Assembly (NCBI GenBank): GCA_965652645.1
Contig: CBFGXE010000018.1
Span: forward strand, 1-53,134
Length of the DNA: 53,134 nucleotides
Origin: ZC4RG30 sp965652645
Lineage (GTDB): Bacteria; Pseudomonadota; Gammaproteobacteria; Steroidobacterales; Steroidobacteraceae
Direction: 5' to 3'
Position numbers and translations under genes: made by a program. Position 1 is the stretch's first letter; each line of letters starts with the position of its first letter. Positions 42,697 through 50,645 of the stretch are shown piece by piece. The notes below the pieces were generated by a model that worked only from the letters and a program-made list of their open reading frames with translations, did not search any database and had not been told where the DNA came from.

Positions 42697-45534
42697 ATGC
42701 ATTCACTGGACTACCAAGATCATGGCACCCCTGCGGCAGACGGGGCTCCGGTTACCCTGTTCATCGATGGCGCCGAGGTCACCGTACCGGCCGGCACCTC
42801 GGTGATGCGCGCGGCTGCAGCCGCGGGCACGCCCATTCCCAGGCTCTGCGCCACCGACACGCTCAATGCCTTCGGCTCCTGTCGCGTGTGCATGGTGGAG
42901 ATCGATGGCCAGCGCGGCTATCCGGCCTCGTGCACCACGCTGGTGGCGCCGGGCATGAAGGTGAAGACCGACAGCGAGCGCCTGAAGAAGCTGCGTTCGG
43001 GCGTGGTCGAGCTGTATCTCTCTGATCATCCCGAGGCCGATGCGGCCGGTCCGCGCAGCGAGCTGCGCCAGGTGGCCGCGAAGCTGGGCATGACCACCAC
43101 CACGCGCTATGGCAAGGATGGCAGGACCCACCTGGCCGCGTGCAAGGACGAGAGCAACCCGTACTTCAGCTTCGACCCGGCCGCCTGCATCGTCTGCTCG
43201 CGCTGCGTGCGCGCCTGCAACGAGGTGCAGGGCACCTTCGCGCTGACCGTGGAAGGCCGCGGCTTCGACTCGCGCATCGTGGCCAGCCAGGATGATGGCT
43301 TCAGGGATTCCGAGTGCGTCTCCTGCGGTGCCTGCGTGGAGAGCTGCCCCACCGGCGCGCTCACCGAAAAGACCCTGCAGCAGTTTGGCCAGCCCGTCGG
43401 GGCCGTGAAGACCACCTGCGCCTACTGCGGCGTGGGCTGCTCGTTCGTGGCCGAGGTGAAGGACCAGCAGGTGGTGCGCATGGTGCCCGACCGCGAGGGA
43501 AGCGCCAACCATGGCCACGCCTGCGTGAAGGGCCGGTTCGCCTACGGATATGCCACCCACAAGGACCGCATCACCAGGCCGATGATCCGCGCGAAGATCA
43601 CCGATCCGTGGCGCGAGGTCAGCTGGGAGGAGGCCTTCCAGCACGCCGCATCCGAGTTCCGCCGCATCCAGCAGAAGTACGGCCGTTATTCGGTCGGGGG
43701 CATCACTTCATCCCGCTGCACCAACGAGGAGGCCTTCCTGGTGCAGAAGCTGGTGCGCGCCGCGCTGGGCACCAACAACGTGGACACCTGCGCGCGCGTG
43801 TGCCATTCGCCCACGGGGTACGGCCTGAAAAGCACGCTGGGCGAGTCCGCCGGCACGCAGGCCTTCGACTCGATCGAGAAGACGGACGTGATGCTGGTGA
43901 TCGGCGCCAATCCCACCGATGCACACCCTGTGTTCGGCTCGCGCATGAAGCGCCGGCTGCGCGAGGGCGCGAAGCTGATCGTGGCAGACCCGCGCGAGAT
44001 CGACCTGGTGCGCTCGGCGCACATCCAGGCCGATTACCACCTGCAGCTGCGCCCGGGCACCAACGTGGCGCTGATCAACTCGCTGGCCCACGTGGTGGTC
44101 ACCGAGGGGCTGGTGAACGAGAAGTTCGTGGCCGCGCGCTGCGAGCCGGGTCCCTTCCAGCGCTGGAAGGACTTCGTGTCGCAGCCGAAGAACTCGCCCG
44201 AGGCCATGGAGGCCGTGACCGGCGTGCCGGCACGCCACGTGCGCCAGGCCGCGCGCCTGTATGCCAACGGCGGCAACGCGGCCATCTACTATGGCCTCGG
44301 CGTCACCGAGCACAGCCAGGGCAGCACCATGGTGATGGGCATCGCCAACCTCGCCATGGCCACCGGCAACATCGGCCGCGAGGGCGTGGGCGTGAACCCG
44401 CTGCGCGGCCAGAACAACGTGCAGGGTTCCTGCGACATGGGCTCCTTCCCGCACGAGCTGGCCGGCTACCGCCACCTCTCGGACGAGGCCACCCGCCTGC
44501 AGTTCAACGCCGAGTGGGGCGTGACCATCGATCCGGAGCCGGGCCTGCGCATTCCCAACATGCTCGAGGCCGCGATGGATGGCACCTTCAAGGCGCTGTA
44601 CATCCAGGGCGAGGATCCGGCGCAGTCGGACCCGAACACGCAGCATGTGGCCGCGGGCCTGGCGGCGATGGAATGCGTGATCGTGCAGGACCTGTTCCTG
44701 AACGAGTCCGCCAAGTACGCGCACATCTTCTTCCCGGGTTCATCCTTCCTCGAAAAGGACGGCACCTTCACCAATGCCGAGCGCCGCATCCAGCTGGTGC
44801 GCAAGGTGATGGAGCCGCTGGGCGGCCTGGCCGACTGGGAGGTGACGGTGCGTTTCGCGAAGGCGCTGGGCTACGAGATGAACTACAGCCACCCGTCGGA
44901 GATCATGGACGAGATCGCGCGCCTGACGCCGACCTTCGCCGGCGTGTCCTTCGCCAGGCTCGCGGCCGAGGGCAGCATCCAGTGGCCCTGCAACGAGAAG
45001 GCGCCGCACGGCACCCCCACCATGCACGTGGAGGAGTTCGTGCGCGGCAAGGGACGTTTCTTCATCACGGAATACGTGCCCACCAGGGAAAAGGTGAACG
45101 CGAAGTTCCCGCTGATCCTCACCACCGGCCGCGTGCTCACCCAGTACAACGTGGGTGCGCAGACGCGCCGCACGCCCAACAGCCAGTGGTATGACGAGGA
45201 CCGGCTGGAAATCCATCCGCACGATGCCGAGGATCGCGGCATCGCCACCGGCGACTGGGTGGGCGTGGCCAGCCGTGCCGGCACCACGGTGCTGCGCGCC
45301 GACGTCACCGGGCGCGTGCAGCCGGGGGTGATCTACACCACCTTCCACTTCCCCGAGTCCGGCGCCAACGTGATCACCACCGAGAACTCGGACTGGGCCA
45401 CCAACTGCCCGGAATACAAGGTGACGGCAGTGCAGGTGATGAAGGTGCAGCAGCCCTCGGAGTGGCAACGGCGCCATGCCGAGAATGACCGCCGGCAGCG
45501 CGAGCTGCTGGAGAAGGCGAGGAGCCGCGCATGA
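42697..45534 (+). CDS. fdsA: Formate dehydrogenase alpha subunit FdsA
   Basis: This is the catalytic formate-oxidising bis-MGD subunit. The 945-residue product has a [2Fe-2S] domain (Cys51, Cys62, Cys65, Cys79), [4Fe-4S] motifs CIVCSRCVRAC and CVSCGACVESCP, CAYCGVGCSF, and the metal ligand Cys369 in TCARVCHSPTG. The middle GANPTDAHPVFGSRMKRR and C-terminal molybdopterin region match Cupriavidus/Rhodobacter FdsA. There is no Tat signal. GGAG lies 6 bases before the ATG. It overlaps fdsD by 4 bases (ATGA). Confidence 0.96.
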   Translation: MHSLDYQDHGTPAADGAPVTLFIDGAEVTVPAGTSVMRAAAAAGTPIPRLCATDTLNAFGSCRVCMVEIDGQRGYPASCTTLVAPGMKVKTDSERLKKLRSGVVELYLSDHPEADAAGPRSELRQVAAKLGMTTTTRYGKDGRTHLAACKDESNPYFSFDPAACIVCSRCVRACNEVQGTFALTVEGRGFDSRIVASQDDGFRDSECVSCGACVESCPTGALTEKTLQQFGQPVGAVKTTCAYCGVGCSFVAEVKDQQVVRMVPDREGSANHGHACVKGRFAYGYATHKDRITRPMIRAKITDPWREVSWEEAFQHAASEFRRIQQKYGRYSVGGITSSRCTNEEAFLVQKLVRAALGTNNVDTCARVCHSPTGYGLKSTLGESAGTQAFDSIEKTDVMLVIGANPTDAHPVFGSRMKRRLREGAKLIVADPREIDLVRSAHIQADYHLQLRPGTNVALINSLAHVVVTEGLVNEKFVAARCEPGPFQRWKDFVSQPKNSPEAMEAVTGVPARHVRQAARLYANGGNAAIYYGLGVTEHSQGSTMVMGIANLAMATGNIGREGVGVNPLRGQNNVQGSCDMGSFPHELAGYRHLSDEATRLQFNAEWGVTIDPEPGLRIPNMLEAAMDGTFKALYIQGEDPAQSDPNTQHVAAGLAAMECVIVQDLFLNESAKYAHIFFPGSSFLEKDGTFTNAERRIQLVRKVMEPLGGLADWEVTVRFAKALGYEMNYSHPSEIMDEIARLTPTFAGVSFARLAAEGSIQWPCNEKAPHGTPTMHVEEFVRGKGRFFITEYVPTREKVNAKFPLILTTGRVLTQYNVGAQTRRTPNSQWYDEDRLEIHPHDAEDRGIATGDWVGVASRAGTTVLRADVTGRVQPGVIYTTFHFPESGANVITTENSDWATNCPEYKVTAVQVMKVQQPSEWQRRHAENDRRQRELLEKARSRA

Positions 45535-45761
45535 GTGGCAACATCGGGCACCTGGTGAGCATGGCCAACGACATCGGCGATTTCTTCGTCGGCGAGGTGG
45601 GACCGGCCGAAGCCCCTGCCAGCATCGCGCTGCATCTGCAGCGCTACTGGGACCCCCGCATGCGCGCGGCGATCATCGCGCATGCGACCCGTGGCGGAGA
45701 GAATCTCTCCGCTGTCGCACTTGCCGCGGTGAAGGCATTGCCTGCACCGCCGCACCGCTGA
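45531..45761 (+). CDS. fdsD: Formate dehydrogenase delta subunit FdsD
   Basis: The 76-residue product carries the FdsD pattern LVSMANDIGDFF, HLQRYWDPRMRAAIIAH and a short LSAVALAAVKAL tail. FdsD is a small accessory subunit needed for full activity of soluble Fds enzymes. It closes the fdsG-fdsB-fdsA-fdsD operon and overlaps fdsA by 4 bases. No fdsC follows; fdhD at 26.2 kb could cover its role. Confidence 0.93.
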   Translation: MSGNIGHLVSMANDIGDFFVGEVGPAEAPASIALHLQRYWDPRMRAAIIAHATRGGENLSAVALAAVKALPAPPHR

Positions 45762-45794
45762 CAGGAATCGCGTCACATTCCTGCGATGAAGGCC

Positions 45795-45822
45795 GTGGTG
45801 TGCTCGCGCACGAGCGCACCAC
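45795..45822 (+). terminator. Strong hairpin downstream of fdsD
   Basis: GTGGTGTGCTCG (45795-45806) pairs with CGAGCGCACCAC (45811-45822) over the loop CGCA, 12 base pairs with one G-U pair. It starts 34 bases after the fdsD stop. No T-tract follows, so it may be a Rho-assisted end or an mRNA-stabilising structure rather than a classical terminator. Confidence 0.5.
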
Positions 45823-45834
45823 CAGCGTGCGGGC

Positions 45835-45884
45835 AAGCATGCTTATGGTGACACCAGATGGCGACATGAAATTTGACTGGTCAA
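45835..45884. promoter_or_regulatory. Palindromes in the gap before the MarR-type gene
   Basis: AAGCATGCTT (45835-45844) is a perfect palindrome, TGGTG/CACCA flank one base at 45846-45856, and TTGACTGGTCAA (45873-45884) has 5-base arms over 2 bases. MarR-family operators are often short inverted repeats of this kind, and the next gene is a MarR homologue 172 bases on. The gap is 294 bases and otherwise shows no convincing gene. Confidence 0.3.
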
Positions 45885-46055
45885 CCCGGTAGCAATTCCG
45901 TCAGGCGCCTGTAGAATTTCCCTTGGATTCTGCATCGCAGCAAGGACAGCGCATGTCCGACAGCAGGGAGGCTTCCACATGGTGCGTGCGCAAGACACCT
46001 GGCGGTTCTTGCCTGAATGTGCGGCTGGTGCTGTCGCATCAGGGGTGTCGCACTC

Positions 46056-46592
46056 GTGATCCAGGACTGGAACGCCATTCTCCAGTCGTGGCTGGATCCG
46101 GGTCCTGAAGGCAGGAACCTGCGCTTCCAGGACTTCCCCACTTTCCACCTGATGACCATTGCCAACCTGGCCAAGGCCAGCGTGAGCCGCGCCTGCCTGG
46201 AGCCAGCGAACCTCTCGGTGCCCGAATGGCGGCTGCTGACCACGCTGGTGGGCGGCCAGCCCGTGCCCTTCGCGCACATCGCTTCCCTGACACTGATGGA
46301 CAAGGGGCAGATCAGCCGCACGTTGCGCACTGCGCAAGGCAAGGGGCTGGTCGAGACCGCGGTCATGCCGCTGGAGCGCCGCAACGCGGAAACCTCCGTG
46401 TCCTCCATCGGCCGGGTGATGGTGAGCATCACCGGCAAGGGCCGCGAGGCGTACGAGAAGGTGATGCCGCAGGCGCAGCGCTCGCAGCTGAAGCTGGTGG
46501 AGCTGATGTCCCCGGAGGAGCGGCGGGTGATGGCCGACATCGGGCGCCGGCTGTACGAAATGCTGGCCTCGGACCTGCAGAACCGTACATAA
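46056..46592 (+). CDS. MarR-family regulator, first of a paralogous pair
   Basis: The 178-residue product has a winged-helix region (SVPEWRLLTTLVGGQPVPFAHIAS, then LMDKGQISRTLRTAQGKGLVETAVM) and a VMPQAQRSQLKLVELMSPEERRVM dimer helix. The GTG at 46056 is chosen because it matches the N-terminus of the paralogue at 49414 (DWNAILQSWLDPG versus NWEETARNWISPG). An upstream ATG at 46017 would add a cysteine-rich stretch. It is followed by a fatty acid oxidation gene it may regulate. Confidence 0.85.
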   Translation: MIQDWNAILQSWLDPGPEGRNLRFQDFPTFHLMTIANLAKASVSRACLEPANLSVPEWRLLTTLVGGQPVPFAHIASLTLMDKGQISRTLRTAQGKGLVETAVMPLERRNAETSVSSIGRVMVSITGKGREAYEKVMPQAQRSQLKLVELMSPEERRVMADIGRRLYEMLASDLQNRT

Positions 46593-46606
46593 CAGGGCCT
46601 TCCGGT

Positions 46607-46628
46607 CCCCCGGGGACACGTCCCGGGG
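46607..46628 (+). terminator. GC-rich hairpin after the MarR gene
   Basis: CCCCGGGGAC (46607-46616/7) pairs with GTCCCGGGG (46620-46628) with one bulged base and a tiny loop. It starts 14 bases after the stop of the regulator gene. No U-tract follows, so terminator function is only possible. A TAGAAT at 46671-46676 could be a -10 box of the following gene. Confidence 0.35.
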
Positions 46629-46745
46629 CTTCCCGGCACCCGCGGCCATGGCCTGCCGGCGGGTTTGCACTAGAATGCGACCCCTGCCGCGGGGTGGGCT
46701 GCCGCCCGTCCCGCCGCTTTTCATCATTGCAGGAGTGTCCAGGTC

Positions 46746-48857
46746 TTGAGCCAGCCCATCAGCCTCGCCGTCGAAGACGGCATTGCCGTCATCACGGTAG
46801 ATAACCCGCCCGTCAACGCCATCTCCGCCGCCATGCGTCGCGGCCTGCTCGATGCCGTCCGCCAGCTGGCCCAGGACAGCAGCGTGAAGGCCGTGGCCAT
46901 CTACGGTGCCGGCCGCACCTTCATCGCCGGCGCCGACATCGGCGAGTTCGGCGGCACCATGGCGCTGCCGCTGCTGCGCAATGTGCTCGTTGAGCTGGAG
47001 CAGCTGCCGCAGCCCGTGGTGGTGGCGCTGCACGGCACCGCGCTGGGCGGCGGCGTCGAGCTGGCCCTGGCCTGCCACTACCGCATCGCCGAGCAGGGCG
47101 CGAAGCTCGGCTTCCCGGAAATCACGCTGGGCGTGGTGCCGGGTGCCGTGGGCACGCAGCGCCTGCCGCGCCTGATCGGGGCCTCCAAGGCCCTGTCGAT
47201 GTTCCTCGACGGCCGCCCGGTGGGCGCCGCCGATGCCAAGGCCCTGGGCCTGGTCGATGACGTGTTCCAGGGCGACCCGCGCACCGCGGCCATTGCCTAC
47301 GCGAAGCAGCTGGTTGCTGCCGGCAAGGGTCCGCGTCGTGCCTGCGATGCCAAGGTGACCCCGCTGAGCGAGGAGGAGATCGCCACCTTCCGCGCCCAGG
47401 CTGCCAGGCAGCACCGCGGCATGATCACCCCGGAACTGGACATCGCCGCCGTGCGTGCCTCCTGGGAACTGCCGTTCGCCCGTGGCCAGGCCGTCGAGGA
47501 GGCGCTGAGCGATGGTTCGCTGTCGACGCCGGAATCCAAGTCGATGCGCCACCTGTTCTTCGCCGAGCGCCGCGTGGCCGACGTGCCGGGCGTCACCGCC
47601 GCGGACAAGCCGCGCGAGATCAAGAGCTGCGCCGTGATCGGCTCGGGCACCATGGGCGGTGGCATCGCCATGGCCTTCGCCAATGCCGACATCGCCGTGA
47701 AGCTGGTGGACGTGGACCAGGCGGCGCTCGACCGCGGCCTTGCCACCATCCGCAAGAACTACGACGTGAGCGTGAAGCGCGGCAAGATGACGCCGCAGGA
47801 CGTCGAGAAGCGCATGGGCCTGATCACGCCCACCACGAAGTACGAGGATCTCTCCGGCGTCGACCTCGCCATCGAGGCGGTGTTCGAGGACATGGGGCTG
47901 AAGAAGAAGATCTTCGCCGAGCTGGACCGCGTGATGAAGCCGGGCGCCATCATCTCCACCAACACCTCCACGTTGAACATCGACGAGATCGCCACGGCCA
48001 CCAGGCGTCCCGGCGACGTGCTGGGCCTGCATTTCTTCAGCCCGGCCAACGTGATGCGCCTGCTGGAGATCGTGCGCACCAACAGCACCACCAACGAGGT
48101 GCTGGCCACCGCGTTTGCGCTGGCCAAGAAGCTGAAGAAGGTGGGCGTGCTGTCGAAGGTGAGCTACGGCTTCATCGGCAACCGCATGATGGACCCGTAC
48201 GGCCGCGAGGCCGAGCGCATGGTGCTGGAAGGCGCCGATCCGGCCGAGGTCGATGGCGCGCTGGAGGAATTCGGCATGGCCATGGGCATCCTCGCCGTGT
48301 ACGACATGGCCGGCGTGGACGTGGGCGTGAAGGTGCGCCGCGCCAATCCGGACCAGGTGCCCAAGGACGACCCGACTTTCTACCGCTCCTCGCAGGTGCT
48401 GTTCGACCAGGGCTGGCTGGGGCAGAAGTCCGGCAAGGGTTACTACCGTTACGAGGCGGGCTCGCGCGAGCGCCTGCGCCACGAGGATGCGCTGAAGCTG
48501 CTGGCAGAGGAGGGCCGCAAGCTGGGTGTGGCGCGCGCCACGCCGCCTTCGCGCCAGGAGATCACCGAGCGCTGCATCTACGCCATGATCAACGAGGGCG
48601 CGAAGCTGCTCGAGGAAGGCGTGGCGCTGCGTCCCGGCGACATCGACGTGGTGTACACCTCCGGCTACGGTTTCCCCCGTCGTCGTGGTGGCCCCATGTT
48701 CTACGCCGACCAGATCGGGCTCGATACCGTGGTGGCGGGCCTGAAGAAATACGCCGGCACGGGCCTGGCGCGCGACTGGGAGCCGGCGAAGTTGCTGCGT
48801 GAGCTGGCGGAATCCGGCAGCACCTTCGCGGCCTGGGCCGAGTCCCGCAAGGGCTGA
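46746..48857 (+). CDS. Bifunctional enoyl-CoA hydratase / 3-hydroxyacyl-CoA dehydrogenase (FadB/FadJ-like)
   Basis: This catalyses two steps of fatty acid beta-oxidation. The 703-residue product has an N-terminal crotonase domain (IAVITVDNPPVNAIS, IAGADIGEFGG, ALGGGVELALACHYRIA) and a C-terminal NAD-binding dehydrogenase with IGSGTMGGGIAMAFA. The dehydrogenase motif HFFSPANVMRLLEIV follows, and RRRGGPMFYADQIG is near the end. The start is TTG at 46746 with AGGAG 10 bases upstream. Thiolase partner FadA/FadI is not seen. Which of FadB, FadJ or a short-chain-specific multifunctional enzyme it is cannot be fixed by eye. Confidence 0.92.
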   Translation: MSQPISLAVEDGIAVITVDNPPVNAISAAMRRGLLDAVRQLAQDSSVKAVAIYGAGRTFIAGADIGEFGGTMALPLLRNVLVELEQLPQPVVVALHGTALGGGVELALACHYRIAEQGAKLGFPEITLGVVPGAVGTQRLPRLIGASKALSMFLDGRPVGAADAKALGLVDDVFQGDPRTAAIAYAKQLVAAGKGPRRACDAKVTPLSEEEIATFRAQAARQHRGMITPELDIAAVRASWELPFARGQAVEEALSDGSLSTPESKSMRHLFFAERRVADVPGVTAADKPREIKSCAVIGSGTMGGGIAMAFANADIAVKLVDVDQAALDRGLATIRKNYDVSVKRGKMTPQDVEKRMGLITPTTKYEDLSGVDLAIEAVFEDMGLKKKIFAELDRVMKPGAIISTNTSTLNIDEIATATRRPGDVLGLHFFSPANVMRLLEIVRTNSTTNEVLATAFALAKKLKKVGVLSKVSYGFIGNRMMDPYGREAERMVLEGADPAEVDGALEEFGMAMGILAVYDMAGVDVGVKVRRANPDQVPKDDPTFYRSSQVLFDQGWLGQKSGKGYYRYEAGSRERLRHEDALKLLAEEGRKLGVARATPPSRQEITERCIYAMINEGAKLLEEGVALRPGDIDVVYTSGYGFPRRRGGPMFYADQIGLDTVVAGLKKYAGTGLARDWEPAKLLRELAESGSTFAAWAESRKG

Positions 48858-48867
48858 ACGCCCCGCG

Positions 48868-49311
48868 CTATTCGCCCGCCGCAGTGAAGATGAGCTGCGG
48901 CGTGGCGCGCGCGTCGATCCACAGGAATGCCAGCTGCCCGTAGCGCCTTGCCAGCGCGCGGGCAGCGGGCAGTGCAAGGCCAAGCGCGAGCACGCTTTCT
49001 TCCGTCCAGTCTTCACCGTCCTGCGCGGCATCCGGTTCATTGCGGGCGCCGAGGCAGGGATGTCCGGCTCGCGCCAGCTCCCCGAGCAGCCGCTGCTGTG
49101 CTGATTCATTCCATTGCCTGTCCCGGCGCTCGCTGCCGGGATTCCAGGCCGTAAGCAGCGCCGCGCCACTGGCCCGGGCTTCACGCAGCAGCCTGCCGAG
49201 TTCCACGTTTTCCTTTCCCACCCGCAGTTGCAGCTCCTGTCCGGAAGCCCGCACACGATAGGTCGTGCGCAGATAGGCCGCGGCCAGCGGACGCGGGGCA
49301 GGTGAAGTCAT
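48868..49311 (-). CDS. DUF3293 domain protein
   Basis: The 147-residue product fits DUF3293: TTYRVRASGQELQLRVG, ALLTAWNPGSERRDRQWNE, WTEESVLALGLALPAARALARRYGQLAFLWID. Function is unknown. It ends 10 bases from the convergent fad gene and is divergent from a MarR gene 102 bases away; that gap contains TTGGAG-type and purine-rich stretches but no site I can name. Confidence 0.8.
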   Translation of the reverse strand: MTSPAPRPLAAAYLRTTYRVRASGQELQLRVGKENVELGRLLREARASGAALLTAWNPGSERRDRQWNESAQQRLLGELARAGHPCLGARNEPDAAQDGEDWTEESVLALGLALPAARALARRYGQLAFLWIDARATPQLIFTAAGE

Positions 49312-49413
49312 AACCCGGAGGGAATGGCCATTGGAGTTCGTTTTTCGGAGGCATTAGGCTCGGACATGACAGGATTCCATTCGACACACGAATAACAAGG
49401 AAGGGGGCCGTGG

Positions 49414-49998
49414 ATGAATTGGGAGGAGACCGCCAGGAACTGGATTTCCCCTGGCACACGCGGTGAGCGGCTTCGATTCCACGACTTTCCGGCATTCCAC
49501 CTGATGAGCCTGGCAGCGGGCGTGAAACATGCGCTGGTGCACCGGTTCCTGGATCCATGGGGACTTTCGATGCCGGAGTGGCGGCTGTTGTCCACCGTGG
49601 CGGAGTGCTCGCCCGTGCGATTCGCGCGCATCGCCGAACTCACCGCCATGGACAAGGCGCAGGTGAGCCGCGCGCTGCGCATCGCGCAAGGCAAGGGGCT
49701 GGTGGACACGGCCATGCTGCCGGCGGGAGATGGCGCCGAGGGCGAGCGCCCCGGTGCGGGCCGTTTCCATGTGCTGATCACTGACGAGGGGCGCGAGGTG
49801 CACGCCCGCATCATGCCGCAGGCGCAGCGCGACCAGTTGCGACTGATCGAACTGATGTCACCGGAAGAGCGTCGCACGGTGGTGAAGGTGGCGCAGCGCG
49901 TGTTCGCACTGCTGGAAGACGACCTGGATGCGCTGCAGGCCGCTCGCGGGCGGGCGAGCCTGCCTGCCGAGGAATCAGACCAGGCCGTTTCGGCCTGA
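49414..49998 (+). CDS. MarR-family regulator, second of the paralogous pair
   Basis: The 194-residue product resembles the regulator at 46056 throughout: LRFHDFPAFHLMSL, SMPEWRLLSTVAE, MDKAQVSRALRIAQGKGLV and RIMPQAQRDQLRLIELMSPEERR. The wing carries an insertion rich in Gly/Glu (AGDGAEGERPGAG). AAGGAAGGGGG precedes the ATG. It converges on eda (11 bases). Duplication with retained core suggests related DNA sites. Confidence 0.88.
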   Translation: MNWEETARNWISPGTRGERLRFHDFPAFHLMSLAAGVKHALVHRFLDPWGLSMPEWRLLSTVAECSPVRFARIAELTAMDKAQVSRALRIAQGKGLVDTAMLPAGDGAEGERPGAGRFHVLITDEGREVHARIMPQAQRDQLRLIELMSPEERRTVVKVAQRVFALLEDDLDALQAARGRASLPAEESDQAVSA

Positions 49999-50009
49999 GG
50001 CCGGCGCAA

Positions 50010-50645
50010 TCAGGCGGTGCGCGGCAGTGCGGCCGCCTCGGCGGCCAGTTCACGGATTGCGGCCCAGTCTCCCTTCTTCACAAGCTCTCCCGGAGCGACC
50101 CAGGAGCCACCCACGCAGGCCACATTGGGCAGCGCGAGATATTCCACGGCATTGCCGCGCGATACGCCGCCGGTAGGGCAGAAGCGCATTTCGGGAAAGA
50201 CGGCGTGCAGCGCCTTGAGCATGCCGGTGCCACCAGCCTGCTGCGCGGGGAAAAGCTTGCAGGGATTGAAGCCCCAGGAGCGGGCCTGCATCACTTCGCC
50301 TGGCGTCATCACGCCGGGCAGCCAGGGCAGTCCGGATTCCTGTGCCGCCGCAGCCAGTCCTGCCGTGCAGGCAGGCGAGACAGCGAATTGTGCGCCGGCG
50401 TCGCGGGCGGCGGCGAACTGACCGGGAGCGGTGAGGGTGCCAACGCCGACCACTGCATCGGGTGCGGCCTGTCGCATCAGCTCCACGGCCTGGAGGGCAA
50501 CCGGCGTGCGCAGCGTGACTTCCAGCACCGGCAGTCCGCCCGCCACCAGCGCCTCGGCCAGCGGTGCGGCCTGCCGTACATCCTCCAGCACGATCACCGG
50601 GATCACCGGCGCGCGGTGCAGGATGGCAAGCAGTGTGTCGTTCAT
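50010..50645 (-). CDS. eda: 2-dehydro-3-deoxyphosphogluconate aldolase
   Basis: KDPG aldolase splits KDPG to pyruvate and glyceraldehyde 3-phosphate, the last Entner-Doudoroff step. The 211-residue product has PVIVLEDVRQAAPLAEAL, LEVTLRTPVALQAVE (catalytic Glu region), GVGTLTAPGQFAAARDAGAQF, and the Schiff-base lysine in FNPCKLFPAQQAGG. GGVSRGNAVEYL binds phosphate. The stop of edd overlaps its start (ATGA). Confidence 0.96.
   Translation of the reverse strand: MNDTLLAILHRAPVIPVIVLEDVRQAAPLAEALVAGGLPVLEVTLRTPVALQAVELMRQAAPDAVVGVGTLTAPGQFAAARDAGAQFAVSPACTAGLAAAAQESGLPWLPGVMTPGEVMQARSWGFNPCKLFPAQQAGGTGMLKALHAVFPEMRFCPTGGVSRGNAVEYLALPNVACVGGSWVAPGELVKKGDWAAIRELAAEAAALPRTA

Noticed and set aside
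45843..49256. Long antisense open frame opposite the fad-type gene
   Set aside because: It mirrors the third codon positions of a well-supported crotonase/dehydrogenase gene and has no motif of its own.
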